From Arthrobacter sp. StoSoilB22 (GTDB lineage: Bacteria > Actinomycetota > Actinomycetes > Actinomycetales > Micrococcaceae), in NCBI RefSeq assembly GCF_019977315.1, contig NZ_AP024652.1, positions 2,728,001 to 2,792,000 of the forward strand: a stretch of 64,000 bases of DNA, written 5' to 3'. Under the pieces are notes generated by a model, which was given only the letters and a program-made list of their open reading frames with translations, was not told the origin of the DNA and did no database searches. This document shows, in pieces, positions 1 through 8,500 of this stretch (position 1 is the stretch's first letter; the number at the start of each line of letters is the position of its first letter). Position numbers and translations under genes: made by a program.

Positions 1-1199
1 GGTTCGCCACGGAAGAACGCTCCTACGCGGTCCCGCATCCTGCCGATATTCTGCTCGAGCGCACGGAAGAACTCTCCCGTACCTACGAAGTCCTGCCATC
101 GCGCCAATACCTCGCCGCGGAGCAATGCTCCGTCTCTGGTGGCCTCAAGAATACGTTGGAGCGCCTGCTCGTACTCTGCAACGCAGGCTGCCCGGAGATT
201 GTGCGCAGCGGTGTCCTGGACGGCAGCGGCCTCCGCGATTCCCTCCAAACGGACGCTGACTGCTTTGACGGCGCCATTAAGCGTGCGTCTGGCGACCTCT
301 GCCCGGCCGGCTGCATTGGCTGCCAAAGCGCCCAGCCACTGACGCAGGGGAATCACGGATTCCTCCGGGAGCATCCCCAGCCCATTCAAGGCACTCTCCG
401 GAACGACAAAAAGCTCCGCCTCACCCAAGCCTTGCCGATCCAGCATTGCCTGGAGGTCAGTCCTGACCTCTTCTTCCGCGGCGACGGGCACACGGTCCAG
501 CACCACAGCTACGGTGATGTCCCTCGAAGCTGCGTCCAAGAGCAGCCGCCAGGGCACGGCGTCGGCGTAGCGGTTTGCTGTGGTGACAAACACCCAAAGG
601 TCGGCGGCGGCAAGAAGCTGACCGGCGAGCCTGCGGTTGTCATCGGAGATGGAGTCGACGTCGGGCGCATCCAGGAGCGCGATTCCCTGCGGCACTGCCT
701 CGTGTCCCACCAGTACCAATGACGTGATGGCCTGCGCGTCGGGAGCGGCACCCGCCTGATGGGCCGGCAGCGGGCTCGCTGACACGGTTCCGCGGATACG
801 GTCCAGGCCCGGAAGGATCCGGTGGCCTTCAAACCACTCAGCGTCCAACGGATGATGCAGGAGGATGGGTTGGCGGGTGGTGGGCCTGATAGCGCCGGCA
901 CGCGTCACCGGATAGCCGATCAGCGCGTTAACCAGCGTTGACTTCCCCGCCCCCGTGGAACCGCCTACGACTGCCAGTAGCGGAGCGTCGAGGCTGCGGT
1001 AGCGGGGAATCACATAATCGTCGAGCTGGGCCAGGGACTCACGGATCCACTGACGGGCCTCCCGAACCTCCGGCACGGCGAGCGGAAGGGTTGTGGCCGC
1101 AAGTTCAGTGCGGGCAGCTACCAGGGTCTCGACGGCGGCTGCCGCGCCCGAGGCAGCTGGGGTAGCCCGGGGTCTTGCCTCATCATCATTTGCGGTCAC
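1..1199 (-). CDS. Dynamin-like/Era-type GTPase, C-terminus cut by window edge
   Basis: The reading frame is open from a GTG at 1199 to the window edge, about 399 residues visible. It has a P-loop GGSTGAGKST (about residue 90-100), a switch-II-like DAPDVDS instead of the usual DxxG, and VLDRVP where NKxD is expected. Helical sequence follows the G domain. This pattern fits the actinobacterial dynamin-like or YfjP-type GTPases, which are usually found in pairs; the partner would lie beyond position 1. The function is probably membrane or envelope related, but the sequence does not show it. The start is uncertain: a TTG lies in frame five codons upstream and neither start has a strong ribosome binding site. 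Confidence 0.7.
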   Translation of the reverse strand, partial: MTANDDEARPRATPAASGAAAAVETLVAARTELAATTLPLAVPEVREARQWIRESLAQLDDYVIPRYRSLDAPLLAVVGGSTGAGKSTLVNALIGYPVTRAGAIRPTTRQPILLHHPLDAEWFEGHRILPGLDRIRGTVSASPLPAHQAGAAPDAQAITSLVLVGHEAVPQGIALLDAPDVDSISDDNRRLAGQLLAAADLWVFVTTANRYADAVPWRLLLDAASRDITVAVVLDRVPVAAEEEVRTDLQAMLDRQGLGEAELFVVPESALNGLGMLPEESVIPLRQWLGALAANAAGRAEVARRTLNGAVKAVSVRLEGIAEAAAVQDTAAHNLRAACVAEYEQALQRILEATRDGALLRGEVLARWQDFVGTGEFFRALEQNIGRMRDRVGAFFRGE

Positions 1200-1264
1200 A
1201 GCATCATCATGCCAGCCCAATCCCCGTCACAGGAGCGGCGCCGCAGGCACAGAGGATAAAACCA

Positions 1265-1306
1265 AGGAAAAAAGAAATCCCCCGGAACCGTGGTTCCGGG
1301 GGATTT
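1265..1306 (-). terminator. Rho-independent terminator after tRNA-Glu
   Basis: A perfect 15-bp inverted repeat (1275-1289 with 1292-1306, core CCCCCGGAACC) is followed, on the minus strand, by a T-rich tract at 1265-1274. It lies directly downstream of tRNA-Glu and should end the tRNA transcript before the GTPase gene. Confidence 0.85.
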
Positions 1307-1311
1307 GTCTG

Positions 1312-1384
1312 TGACCCCAGCGGGATTCGAACCCGCGTTACCGCCGTGAGAGGGCGGCGTACTAGGCCGCTATACGATGGGGCC
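1312..1384 (-). tRNA. tRNA-Glu (anticodon CUC)
   Basis: The 73-nt cloverleaf has a 7-bp acceptor stem (GGCCCCA with TGGGGTC), discriminator A, anticodon loop CTCTCAC flanked by CCGCC/GGCGG, and a T-loop GGTTCGAATCC. No CCA is encoded. It lies beside tRNA-Gln and 1.1 kb downstream of gltX, on the same strand. Confidence 0.96.
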
Positions 1385-1512
1385 TTGCACTTTTTTGTCA
1401 CCGTTTCCGGCGATCAAGCTGAATGAGTATTTCATACTTTCAGCTTCTCTCCAAATCGCTTCAGCGACTTGGAGGTTCTGAATTTCCGGCGTATTCACGC
1501 GGATTTTCAGAG

Positions 1513-1584
1513 CTGGGATACCAGGACTCGAACCTAGAATGACGGTACCAGAAACCGTAGTGTTGCCAATTACACCATATCCCA
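1513..1584 (-). tRNA. tRNA-Gln (anticodon CUG)
   Basis: The 72-nt cloverleaf has acceptor TGGGATA paired with TATCCCA, discriminator G, anticodon loop TTCTGGT, and T-arm GGTTCGAGTCC. No CCA is encoded. It is 128 nt upstream of tRNA-Glu and probably cotranscribed with it. Actinobacteria generally make Gln-tRNA by GluRS plus GatCAB, so the gltX product nearby may charge this tRNA with Glu first. Confidence 0.96.
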
Positions 1585-1720
1585 AAGTGACTTTCGGACC
1601 GGAGTTCAGCGCTTTGGTTTCCCTCAGCTTTCCCTCCGTGCCCCTCAGCACGAGTAATGACTCTACCGGAGTCTGGCCACCTGCACAAATCGGAAAGCCG
1701 TTACCTGCATCACACCATTC

Positions 1721-2449
1721 TCACGCCGCAGCAGGAGCTGTTACCAGCAGCCGGGACAGAGAGTCCACCTGGCGCCCGGTGAACTCTTCCACCACTTCTC
1801 CCGTCCTGTTGAGCCAAACGCCGATCAGGCCCGCCGCCGTTGCACCGTCGGCATCAAGCAACCTGTTGTCGCCCACATACAACGTCTCTCCCGGCACCGT
1901 GCCCAGCAGACGCACACCTTCGAGGTAGATCGCCGGATCCGGCTTTGGCACGCCCACCGTGTCCGTACCCACCAGGACCTTGATCCTTGACAGGTCTGCA
2001 CCGTCCAGCTTGGCCCGCTGGTAATCATGCACGTTGTTGCTCACGGCGCCGTAGGGAATCCCTGCGGCATCGAGGGCGTCGAGTACGCCTTCAACGTCGT
2101 CAAAAGCCCGCACATACGCCGTCTGGCGTTGATGGTACTCGGCTACCCAGGCTTGGGATTCCTCGCCGTCCTGAAGCTCCACGCCAAAGTGTCCCAAAGC
2201 AGCCCTGCCCCGCAGGAGCCGCTGCTCATTGAAAGTCAGCTCCCCGGCCAGGTAGCGGTCGTAGAAGTGCGTTGTTTCGTGCGTGAAGATACGTCCGAAC
2301 TTCACCCACCCGGCCTGATCCAGGCCGGGCAGGAGATGTTCGCTGACATCGCGCAGTGCCGTTGTCATGGCGTACTCAAGGTCCACCAGGGTGTCGTCAA
2401 TGTCGAAGAGGACGCCGCGGACGGTTCCGAACGAGCTGGAGATAGCCAT
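1721..2449 (-). CDS. HAD-superfamily hydrolase (phosphatase-like)
   Basis: This 242-aa protein has the HAD motif I DIDDTLVD at residues 16-23, in which the first Asp is the predicted phospho-acceptor. A helical cap follows, then motif II (AVSNN) near residue 135, and motifs III/IV with KPDPAIY and GDNRLLDADGA near 170-200. The order is that of class I HAD phosphatases of the phosphoglycolate phosphatase/haloacid dehalogenase type. The substrate cannot be told from sequence. The start lies 14 nt after the gltX stop, so it is probably cotranscribed with gltX. Identity as a HAD hydrolase is secure; specificity is open. Confidence 0.9.
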   Translation of the reverse strand: MAISSSFGTVRGVLFDIDDTLVDLEYAMTTALRDVSEHLLPGLDQAGWVKFGRIFTHETTHFYDRYLAGELTFNEQRLLRGRAALGHFGVELQDGEESQAWVAEYHQRQTAYVRAFDDVEGVLDALDAAGIPYGAVSNNVHDYQRAKLDGADLSRIKVLVGTDTVGVPKPDPAIYLEGVRLLGTVPGETLYVGDNRLLDADGATAAGLIGVWLNRTGEVVEEFTGRQVDSLSRLLVTAPAAA

Positions 2450-2463
2450 GACTGCTTCTGCCT

Positions 2464-3984
2464 TTAGCCGCGGAAGGCGCGGACACGGGCGAGCGAGGAA
2501 TCCTTGCCGAGGATCACCATCGACTCGAACAGCGGCGGAGAAATGCGGCGTCCGGAAATGGCCGTGCGCACGGGCCCGAATGCTGCCCGCGGCTTGACGC
2601 CAAGATCCTCAACCAGCGCCTGCTTGAGCGCGGTCTGAATGTTCTCCGCGGACCACTCCCCAATCGGTTCCAGGGCAGCCAAGGCCGCATCGAGTACTTC
2701 CTCCAGGTTCTCCGGAAGGCCCTTGCGGGCATCGTCGGCAACATCAACGGCGTCATCAGCCTTGAACAGGAAGGCCAGCATCTCGGGAGCTTCGCCCAGG
2801 AGGGTGATGCGTTCCTGGACCAGAGGCGCCGCCTCGGCGAGGATCTCCTCCTGACGCGGAGTGAGGATTTCCCCTACGAAACCTGCAGCACGGAGGTAGG
2901 GAACCAAGCGTTCCTTGAAGTCCTCCGGTGCGAGCATCCGCACGTGGGTTCCATTGATGGCCTCAGCCTTCTTGATATCGAAGCGCGCCGGGTTGCCCAG
3001 GACATCGTGGATGTCGAAGTTGGCTACGAGCTGCTCCACCGTGAAGATGTCCTCGTCAGCGCTGAGGGACCAGCCCAGCAGGGACAGGTAGTTGAGAAGG
3101 CCCTCAGGGATGAAGCCACGTTCACGGTGCAGGAACAGGCTGGACTCGGGGTCACGCTTGGAAAGCTTTTTGTTGCCCTGGCCCATGACGTAGGGCAGGT
3201 GCCCGAATTCCGGCATGTACTCGGCGACGCCAATTGCATAGAGGGCGCGATACAGCGCAATCTGACGTGGAGTGGAGCTCAGCAGGTCCTCGCCACGAAG
3301 GACGTGGGTGATTCCCATGAGAGCGTCGTCCACCGGGTTCACCAGTGTGTAAAGCGGTGCACCGTTGGCGCGGACAACAGCAAAGTCCGGAACCGAACCC
3401 GCCTTGAACGTAATCTCACCGCGGACCAGATCGTTGAAGGTCAGGTCCTCGTCCGGCATGCGGAGGCGGAGCACTGCTTCGCGGCCCTCGGCCTTGAACT
3501 GTGCCAGCTGCTCATCCGTCAGATGGCGGTCGAAGCCGTCATAACCCAACTTCGGGTCGCGACCGGCGGCCTTGTGGCGGGCCTCGATCTCATCCGGCGT
3601 GGAGTAGGACTCGTAAACGTGTCCCCCGGCTTTGAGCTTGGCGATGACGTCCTGGTAAATCTCGCCTCGCTGCGACTGCCGGTACGGCTCGTGCGGTCCG
3701 CCAACCTCAACGCCCTCATCCCAGTTGATGCCAAGCCATTTCAGGGCGTCCAGCAACTGGTGGTAGCTCTCTTCACTGTCACGGGCCGAATCTGTGTCCT
3801 CGATGCGGAAGATCAGCTTGCCGTCGGTGTGGCGTGCATAGGCCCAGTTGAACAGGGCGGTGCGGATCAGGCCAACGTGCGGTGTACCCGTAGGCGACGG
3901 GCAAAAACGGACGCGGACCGGAGTCTCGGCGTTGACGGCAGGAATGGCGCTGGAGGCAGCGTTCGACGCAGAAGCAGTAGTCAT
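2464..3984 (-). CDS. gltX: Glutamyl-tRNA synthetase
   Basis: This 506-aa class Ib aminoacyl-tRNA synthetase charges tRNA-Glu in the cytoplasm and, if non-discriminating, also tRNA-Gln. The HIGH-type motif is [11 protein letters not shown] (residues 29-39) and the KMSKS-type motif is KLSKRD (about 278-283). The C-terminal half is the helical anticodon-binding domain, and the length is normal. The window has both tRNA-Gln and tRNA-Glu just downstream but no GlnRS, which fits the indirect GatCAB route typical of actinobacteria. An 18-20-bp hairpin upstream (4037-4086) separates it from the FAH gene, so its promoter should lie at about 3985-4036. Confidence 0.97.
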   Translation of the reverse strand: MTTASASNAASSAIPAVNAETPVRVRFCPSPTGTPHVGLIRTALFNWAYARHTDGKLIFRIEDTDSARDSEESYHQLLDALKWLGINWDEGVEVGGPHEPYRQSQRGEIYQDVIAKLKAGGHVYESYSTPDEIEARHKAAGRDPKLGYDGFDRHLTDEQLAQFKAEGREAVLRLRMPDEDLTFNDLVRGEITFKAGSVPDFAVVRANGAPLYTLVNPVDDALMGITHVLRGEDLLSSTPRQIALYRALYAIGVAEYMPEFGHLPYVMGQGNKKLSKRDPESSLFLHRERGFIPEGLLNYLSLLGWSLSADEDIFTVEQLVANFDIHDVLGNPARFDIKKAEAINGTHVRMLAPEDFKERLVPYLRAAGFVGEILTPRQEEILAEAAPLVQERITLLGEAPEMLAFLFKADDAVDVADDARKGLPENLEEVLDAALAALEPIGEWSAENIQTALKQALVEDLGVKPRAAFGPVRTAISGRRISPPLFESMVILGKDSSLARVRAFRG

Positions 3985-4036
3985 AGTGGTTCCAACTTTA
4001 CCGCTTGGCGCCGCTTCGGTTTCCCGGCCGGGAAAG

Positions 4037-4086
4037 CCCGACGGCGGTACGCGCCTTTCGAGCGAGAGGCGCGTACCGCCGTCGGG
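4037..4086 (-). terminator. Strong hairpin terminator after the FAH-family gene
   Basis: A perfect 20-bp inverted repeat (4037-4056 with 4067-4086, core GGCGGTACGCGCC) with a 10-nt loop sits just past the stop of the FAH gene. The minus-strand downstream sequence has only a short T run (CTTTCC), so termination rests mainly on stem strength. Confidence 0.7.
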
Positions 4087-4107
4087 GTCTGGCGTTTTGC
4101 GTGATGC

Positions 4108-4884
4108 CTAGCGGCGGACCACCGGGTTGGAGAGCCGGCCGATGCCCTCGATCTCCACCTCGAACCGGTCGCCCTCACTGACCAGGCCTACGCCGGCGGG
4201 GGTGCCGGTCATGATGACGTCGCCCGGAAGGAGGGTGAATGCGTGCGAAACGATCGAGACAAGCTCGCGTACACCCCGGATCATCTGGTTGGTGCTGCCA
4301 TCTTGGCGGAGTTCGCCGTTGAGGCGGCCCTGGATGGACAGGTCCTCGTGGTCCAGTTCGGTTTCGATCCACGGACCCAGCGGCGCGGAGGTATCGAATC
4401 CCTTGGCACGCGCCCATTGAAGGTCTGTCTTCTGGACATCGCGGGCGGTGAGGTCGTTGCCGCAGGTGTAGCCGAAGATGACGTCGTCCGCACGGTCCTC
4501 GGGAACGTCCTTGCAGATCCGGCCGATCACCACGCACAGCTCAGCTTCGAAGGAAACTTCCTCCGAGAACTCAGGAAGGATGATGGGATCGTTGGGGCCG
4601 ATCACCGAGGTGTTGGGCTTCAGGAACAGCAACGGTTGCTGGGGAACCTCGTTGCCGAGTTCAGCAGCGTGCTCTGCGAAATTCCGGCCTACACCGATGA
4701 CCTTGCTTCGGGGAATGATCGGAGCGAGGAGCCTCACGTCCTCGAGCTTGTGCTTCACGTGGGTACGCTCAACACCATTAAAGAAGGGGTCGCCGTTGAT
4801 GACAGTGATTTCCTCACTGCCGGGCTCGCCTTCAACAACGCCATAAAGGGGATCAGAATCAACTACAAACCGGGCGATACGCAT
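4108..4884 (-). CDS. Fumarylacetoacetate hydrolase family protein
   Basis: From the ATG at 4884 (MRIARF) the protein has 258 aa. The FAH fold is clear: FEAELCVVIGR carries the two metal-binding Glu residues, and GNDLTARDVQ and the C-terminal GDVIMTGTPAGVG are family signatures. Family members are metal-dependent hydrolases, decarboxylases or isomerases of 2-oxo acids (fumarylpyruvate, oxaloacetate, HHDD); the exact substrate is not visible. An in-frame start 75 nt upstream would place the N-terminus inside sequence unlike the family. It follows the MBL-fold gene by 23 nt, so the two are probably one transcript. A second, divergent FAH paralogue lies at 43777. Confidence 0.93.
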   Translation of the reverse strand: MRIARFVVDSDPLYGVVEGEPGSEEITVINGDPFFNGVERTHVKHKLEDVRLLAPIIPRSKVIGVGRNFAEHAAELGNEVPQQPLLFLKPNTSVIGPNDPIILPEFSEEVSFEAELCVVIGRICKDVPEDRADDVIFGYTCGNDLTARDVQKTDLQWARAKGFDTSAPLGPWIETELDHEDLSIQGRLNGELRQDGSTNQMIRGVRELVSIVSHAFTLLPGDVIMTGTPAGVGLVSEGDRFEVEIEGIGRLSNPVVRR

Positions 4885-4907
4885 GGGCTCAAGCCTACAG
4901 TCCGCCT

Positions 4908-5744
4908 CTAGCTTCGGAGGTAATCCAACTGGGCTGCCACGGAAGTCTCCGCCGCCCACCTGACGGATGGGTCGACGTCGGGATAAACGGCATCGGTGAC
5001 CGCTGGAATCGAGGCGTCCTGCCCCAGGTGGTCCAGCGCGGCCCTGATTTGATCGAGCCGCTGCTCACGGTGATCACGATACTCGCGGCACTTCTCGTCC
5101 AAAGCCGGGAGCACAGGCCCATGGGCGGGCAGCAGAGTTGCGGGCCCCATCGCTTCCAGCTTGTCCAAGCTTGAAAGGTAGTCGCCTAATCGGCCATCAG
5201 GGTAATCCAGCACGGTGGTTCCCCTGCCCAGAATGGTGTCCCCGGTGAGAACGGAACCGGTGGGGCCGTCATCCGGAAGATGGAAACAGAGGGAGTCGGA
5301 CGTATGACCAGGGGTTGCCACCACGCGGATTTCCACGCCACCCGCCATCAGGACCTCGCCGTCCATCAGCGGCTCACCGCCATGGCAATGTTCCGGCAAC
5401 GCAGCACGCACCGGTGCCCCGGTGATCTGATGGAACCGCGCTGATGCCTCAGTGTGGTCAGCATGCCGATGCGTAATGAGGACCACCTCCACAACGCCCG
5501 CCGATGCCAGCACGGCCAAGTGGTGTTCGTCTTCAGGACCCGGGTCCACCACCGCGATGTCGGGAGAATCCGGGGCGCCAATGACATAGGAGTTGGTGCC
5601 GTCCAGGCTCATCGGTCCCGGGTTTGGAGCCAATCGGTAGCGGGTGAGCTCGCTGCTGCGCTGCAAAGACTCCGCGGTGGGCGTCAGAGAGGAGCCATCG
5701 CCGGGAGGAGTGGTGCCGGAAGTCGCCATTGATTCAGAAGTCAC
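4908..5744 (-). CDS. MBL-fold metallo-hydrolase (LACTB2-like)
   Basis: A metallo-beta-lactamase fold protein of about 278 aa. Metal ligands are seen in HRHADH, VATPGHT, LTGDTILG and LLPAHGPV, in family order, and the N-terminal DGTNSYVIG is typical of LACTB2/RNase-Z-like hydrolases. The last 70 residues look like the helical C-terminal domain of that group. Substrate (thioester, nucleic acid or other) cannot be decided. The start is uncertain: GTG 5744 is chosen, ATG 5729 is an alternative, and a longer in-frame GTG/ATG extension to 5807 would run into the tandem repeat. Transcription probably starts within or beside that repeat. Confidence 0.88.
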   Translation of the reverse strand: MTSESMATSGTTPPGDGSSLTPTAESLQRSSELTRYRLAPNPGPMSLDGTNSYVIGAPDSPDIAVVDPGPEDEHHLAVLASAGVVEVVLITHRHADHTEASARFHQITGAPVRAALPEHCHGGEPLMDGEVLMAGGVEIRVVATPGHTSDSLCFHLPDDGPTGSVLTGDTILGRGTTVLDYPDGRLGDYLSSLDKLEAMGPATLLPAHGPVLPALDEKCREYRDHREQRLDQIRAALDHLGQDASIPAVTDAVYPDVDPSVRWAAETSVAAQLDYLRS

Positions 5745-5772
5745 TGTCCCATCTTGGCACTGAACCCACGCT

Positions 5773-5893
5773 CTCTCACATCCGGCGCCCTTCCCACCAA
5801 CCCTCACTCACATCCGGCGCCCAAACCACCAACCCTCACTCACATCCGGCGCCCAAACCACCAACCCTCTCTCACATCCCGCGCCCTTCCCGG
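5773..5893. repeat. 32-bp tandem repeat, about 3.8 copies
   Basis: Units start at 5773, 5805, 5837 and 5869. Read on the minus strand, each carries GATGTGAG[AT]GAG[GC]GTTGG and GGGCGCCG. Units 2 and 3 are identical over 32 bp, unit 1 differs at a few positions, and unit 4 diverges after its first half. It fills much of the 335-base gap between the MBL gene (5744) and ilvE (6080). Unit 1 begins about 29 nt upstream of the MBL start. No spacers separate the units, so this is not CRISPR. Confidence 0.9.
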
Positions 5894-6002
5894 GCTAGAC
5901 GCCTTGAAGTGCCAGACTTGACAGCGTTAGAACGCCCCCAGTGACCTGCAAGAGGGCCCGCCCCAAACCCGAGGGATCTGCGAGAGCGTCCGGGGAAGCA
6001 GA

Positions 6003-6045
6003 ACGGCGGCCCGTCCGCTTGTCTGCCAAGGGGACGGGCCGCCGT
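6003..6045 (-). terminator. Hairpin terminator after ilvE
   Basis: A perfect 14-bp inverted repeat (6003-6016 with 6032-6045, ACGGCGGCCCGTCC) lies 35 nt past the ilvE stop. The following minus-strand sequence is only weakly T-rich. The rest of the gap, 5894-6002, shows nothing recognisable. Confidence 0.65.
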
Positions 6046-6079
6046 CGTGCGTCTTTAGTTTGTGCAGGGCACCCGGGTA

Positions 6080-7192
6080 CTAGACCAGGCGGGTCAGCCA
6101 GCCGTGGGTGTCCTCAACCGTTCCGGTTTGGATGCCAAGGAGCTGCTGGCGGATGGCCATGGTGGTCTCCCCGGCCTTCGCGTCCTCGGAACCGATGAAT
6201 TCCGTGGCGTCCTTGAGCACACCGATCGGCGTGATCACTGCTGCGGTGCCACAAGCGAAGACCTCGGTGATCTCGCCGGAAGCGACGCCTTCGCGCCACT
6301 CGTCCAGGGTGATCTTCCGCTCGGTGACCTCACGGCCCATGTCCTTGGCCACCTGGATGACGGACATACGCGTCACGCCTTCCAGGATGGTGCCGCTGAG
6401 TGCGGGAGTAACCAAGGAACCGTCCTTCATGACGAAGAAGACGTTCATTCCGCCGAGTTCTTCCACGGCGTCGTCGTTGAAGTGGTCCAGGAAAAGTACC
6501 TGCTTGCAACCGTTCGCTTCGGCTTCCTGCTGTGCGATCAGGGACGCTGCATAGTTTCCGCCGCACTTGGCCGCACCTGTTCCACCGCGGCCCGCACGGG
6601 CGTATTCGCGGGAGATCCAGATGGAAACAGGCTTGAGCTCGCCACCGAAGTAGTTGCCGGCAGGGGAAGCGATGACCCGGAAAGACACTTCGCGGGCAGC
6701 ACGGACACCAAGGAACGCTTCTGTGGCGATCATGAACGGGCGCAGGTACAGGGCTTCACCGTCGCCGGACGGCACCCATTCCTGGTCCGCCTGTACGAGT
6801 TCGCGGATGGCACCGAGGAAGTACTCCTCGGGCAGCTCCGGAAGGGCAAGGCGGCGTGCCGACTTGTTCAAGCGCGCGGCGTTGGCCTCAGGCCGGAAGG
6901 TCCACACGGATCCGTCGGCGTGACGGTAGGCCTTCAGACCCTCAAAGATTTCCTGGCCGTAATGCAGCACGGCAGCGGACGGGTCCAGGGAGATGGGTCC
7001 GTAGGGCTCGATCCGGGCGTTCTGCCAACCGCCATTGCCATCGGCGTCAACCTTGTAGTCAACGACGGCGGTGTGGTCGGTGAAGTAGTCGCCGAAACCT
7101 GGGTTCGCCAGGACGGCTGCACGCTCCTCAGCAGACTTCGGGGTTTCCGAAAGCTGCTGGCTGAATTCGACGCCATGGGCAGTCTGAGTCAT
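6080..7192 (-). CDS. ilvE: Branched-chain amino acid aminotransferase
   Basis: This 370-aa PLP-dependent class IV aminotransferase interconverts Leu, Ile and Val with their 2-oxo acids. The PLP lysine lies in [15 protein letters not shown] (about residue 205), and [11 protein letters not shown] and [10 protein letters not shown] are BCAT signatures. The start at 7192 is set by a strong AGGAGGAAAC ribosome binding site; an upstream in-frame start at 7237 has none. It is the last biosynthetic step, and the window also supplies leuB, ilvD, ilvBN and ilvC. The leuB stop is 120 nt upstream on the same strand, so cotranscription is possible but not shown. Confidence 0.96.
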   Translation of the reverse strand: MTQTAHGVEFSQQLSETPKSAEERAAVLANPGFGDYFTDHTAVVDYKVDADGNGGWQNARIEPYGPISLDPSAAVLHYGQEIFEGLKAYRHADGSVWTFRPEANAARLNKSARRLALPELPEEYFLGAIRELVQADQEWVPSGDGEALYLRPFMIATEAFLGVRAAREVSFRVIASPAGNYFGGELKPVSIWISREYARAGRGGTGAAKCGGNYAASLIAQQEAEANGCKQVLFLDHFNDDAVEELGGMNVFFVMKDGSLVTPALSGTILEGVTRMSVIQVAKDMGREVTERKITLDEWREGVASGEITEVFACGTAAVITPIGVLKDATEFIGSEDAKAGETTMAIRQQLLGIQTGTVEDTHGWLTRLV

Positions 7193-7311
7193 GTTTCCTC
7201 CACAGTCAGCTACCTGGCAGGGCGAACCGGGTCCCACAAAGGGTGTGGTTCAGCGATGGACCAGGGAAGCAGGTAAATAATTCAAGACAAGCTTACGCCT
7301 GAGTATTAGGC

Positions 7312-8364
7312 CTAAAGTGCGGCCGCAATAGCGTCGCCAATGGCAGCTGTGCTGCGTGGCTCGCCGGTGCGGCTTTCGACGTCGGCGACTACTGCCGCTT
7401 CGATCTTTCGGGCCGCCGTGGTGTAGCCAAGGTGGTCCAGGAGCAGCACTGCGGAGAGGATGGCCGCGGTGGGATCGGCTTTCTGCTGTCCGGCGATATC
7501 CGGGGCTGAGCCGTGGACGGGTTCAAACATGGACGGTGCCGTACGGTCCATGTTGATGTTGCCCGATGCCGCCAGGCCAATGCCGCCGGTAACGGCAGCG
7601 GCGAGGTCGGTGAGGATGTCGCCGAAGAGGTTGTCGGTGACGATGACATCAAAGCGGGAGGGGTCGGTCACCATGAAGATGGTGGCTGCGTCAATGTGCA
7701 GGTAGTCGTGGGTGACCTCGGGGAATTCCTTGGCCACGGCCTCGACGGTCCGCTTCCACAGGTGCCCGGCAAACACGAGTACATTGTGCTTGTGGACAAG
7801 GGTGACGTGCTTGCGCGGACGCTCACTGGCGCGGCGGAAGGCATCGCGAACCACGCGCTCCACGCCGTGGGCGGTATTGAGGGAAACTTCCGTGGCCACC
7901 TCATGGGGTGTCCCGCCTCGCAATGTGCCGCCGTTGCCCACATAGGGACCTTCAGTGCCTTCGCGGACCACGATGAAATCGATGGCGCCGGGGTTGGCCA
8001 ACGGGCTGCCGACCGTACCGTAGAGGCGGGACGGGCGCAGGTTTACAAAGTGGTCCAGGCTGAAGCGGAGCTTGAGCAGCATCTCGCGTTCAATGATGCC
8101 GGACGGGATGCGGGTATCGCCCGGAGCTGCGCCTACTGCACCAAAGAGGATTGCATCGCGGGTGCGCAGATCCGCCAGGACCTCGTCCGGGAGGGTCTCG
8201 CCGGTCTCAAGCCAGTGCTGGGCACCGAGCTTATAGTTGGTCAGTTCGAGGGCGACGCCTTCGGCGGCTACAGCCTTTTCGAGGACCTTGACGGCTTCGG
8301 CGATGACCTCTGGGCCAATGCCGTCGCCAGGGATGACAGCGAGATTGATGGACGTTGCACTCAT
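7312..8364 (-). CDS. leuB: 3-isopropylmalate dehydrogenase
   Basis: This 350-aa NAD-dependent beta-decarboxylating dehydrogenase makes 2-oxoisocaproate precursor in leucine synthesis. It begins [19 protein letters not shown], which has the family N-terminal GDGIG. It also contains [20 protein letters not shown] (substrate and metal Asp residues) and [12 protein letters not shown] near the NAD site. Only about 110 residues of the longer in-frame sequence upstream of 8364 are extra and they do not resemble the family. Upstream, 8365-8500 is the divergent promoter region shared with the histidine kinase gene; no operator stands out there. Confidence 0.96.
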   Translation of the reverse strand: MSATSINLAVIPGDGIGPEVIAEAVKVLEKAVAAEGVALELTNYKLGAQHWLETGETLPDEVLADLRTRDAILFGAVGAAPGDTRIPSGIIEREMLLKLRFSLDHFVNLRPSRLYGTVGSPLANPGAIDFIVVREGTEGPYVGNGGTLRGGTPHEVATEVSLNTAHGVERVVRDAFRRASERPRKHVTLVHKHNVLVFAGHLWKRTVEAVAKEFPEVTHDYLHIDAATIFMVTDPSRFDVIVTDNLFGDILTDLAAAVTGGIGLAASGNINMDRTAPSMFEPVHGSAPDIAGQQKADPTAAILSAVLLLDHLGYTTAARKIEAAVVADVESRTGEPRSTAAIGDAIAAAL

Positions 8365-8500
8365 GGTTCTATCTAGCCAAGCAATCCACATGCTGGTCAA
8401 AATCGTCTCACTCCTTGAACAATGGCATCTGGTTGCAGCAACGGAAGGCTCAGACCACGGCATGATGCCCATGCCAGGACCCAGCGCATAGAGTCATAGT

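Noticed and set aside
2944..4104. 386-codon open frame on the plus strand
   Set aside because: It is antisense to gltX over its whole length and mixes normal codon bias of the opposite strand; the minus-strand protein is a clear GluRS.
5773..5893. CRISPR array
   Set aside because: The units are contiguous with no variable spacers and no cas genes are near.
6062..7276. 404-codon open frame on the plus strand
   Set aside because: It is the shadow of ilvE, a clear aminotransferase on the minus strand.
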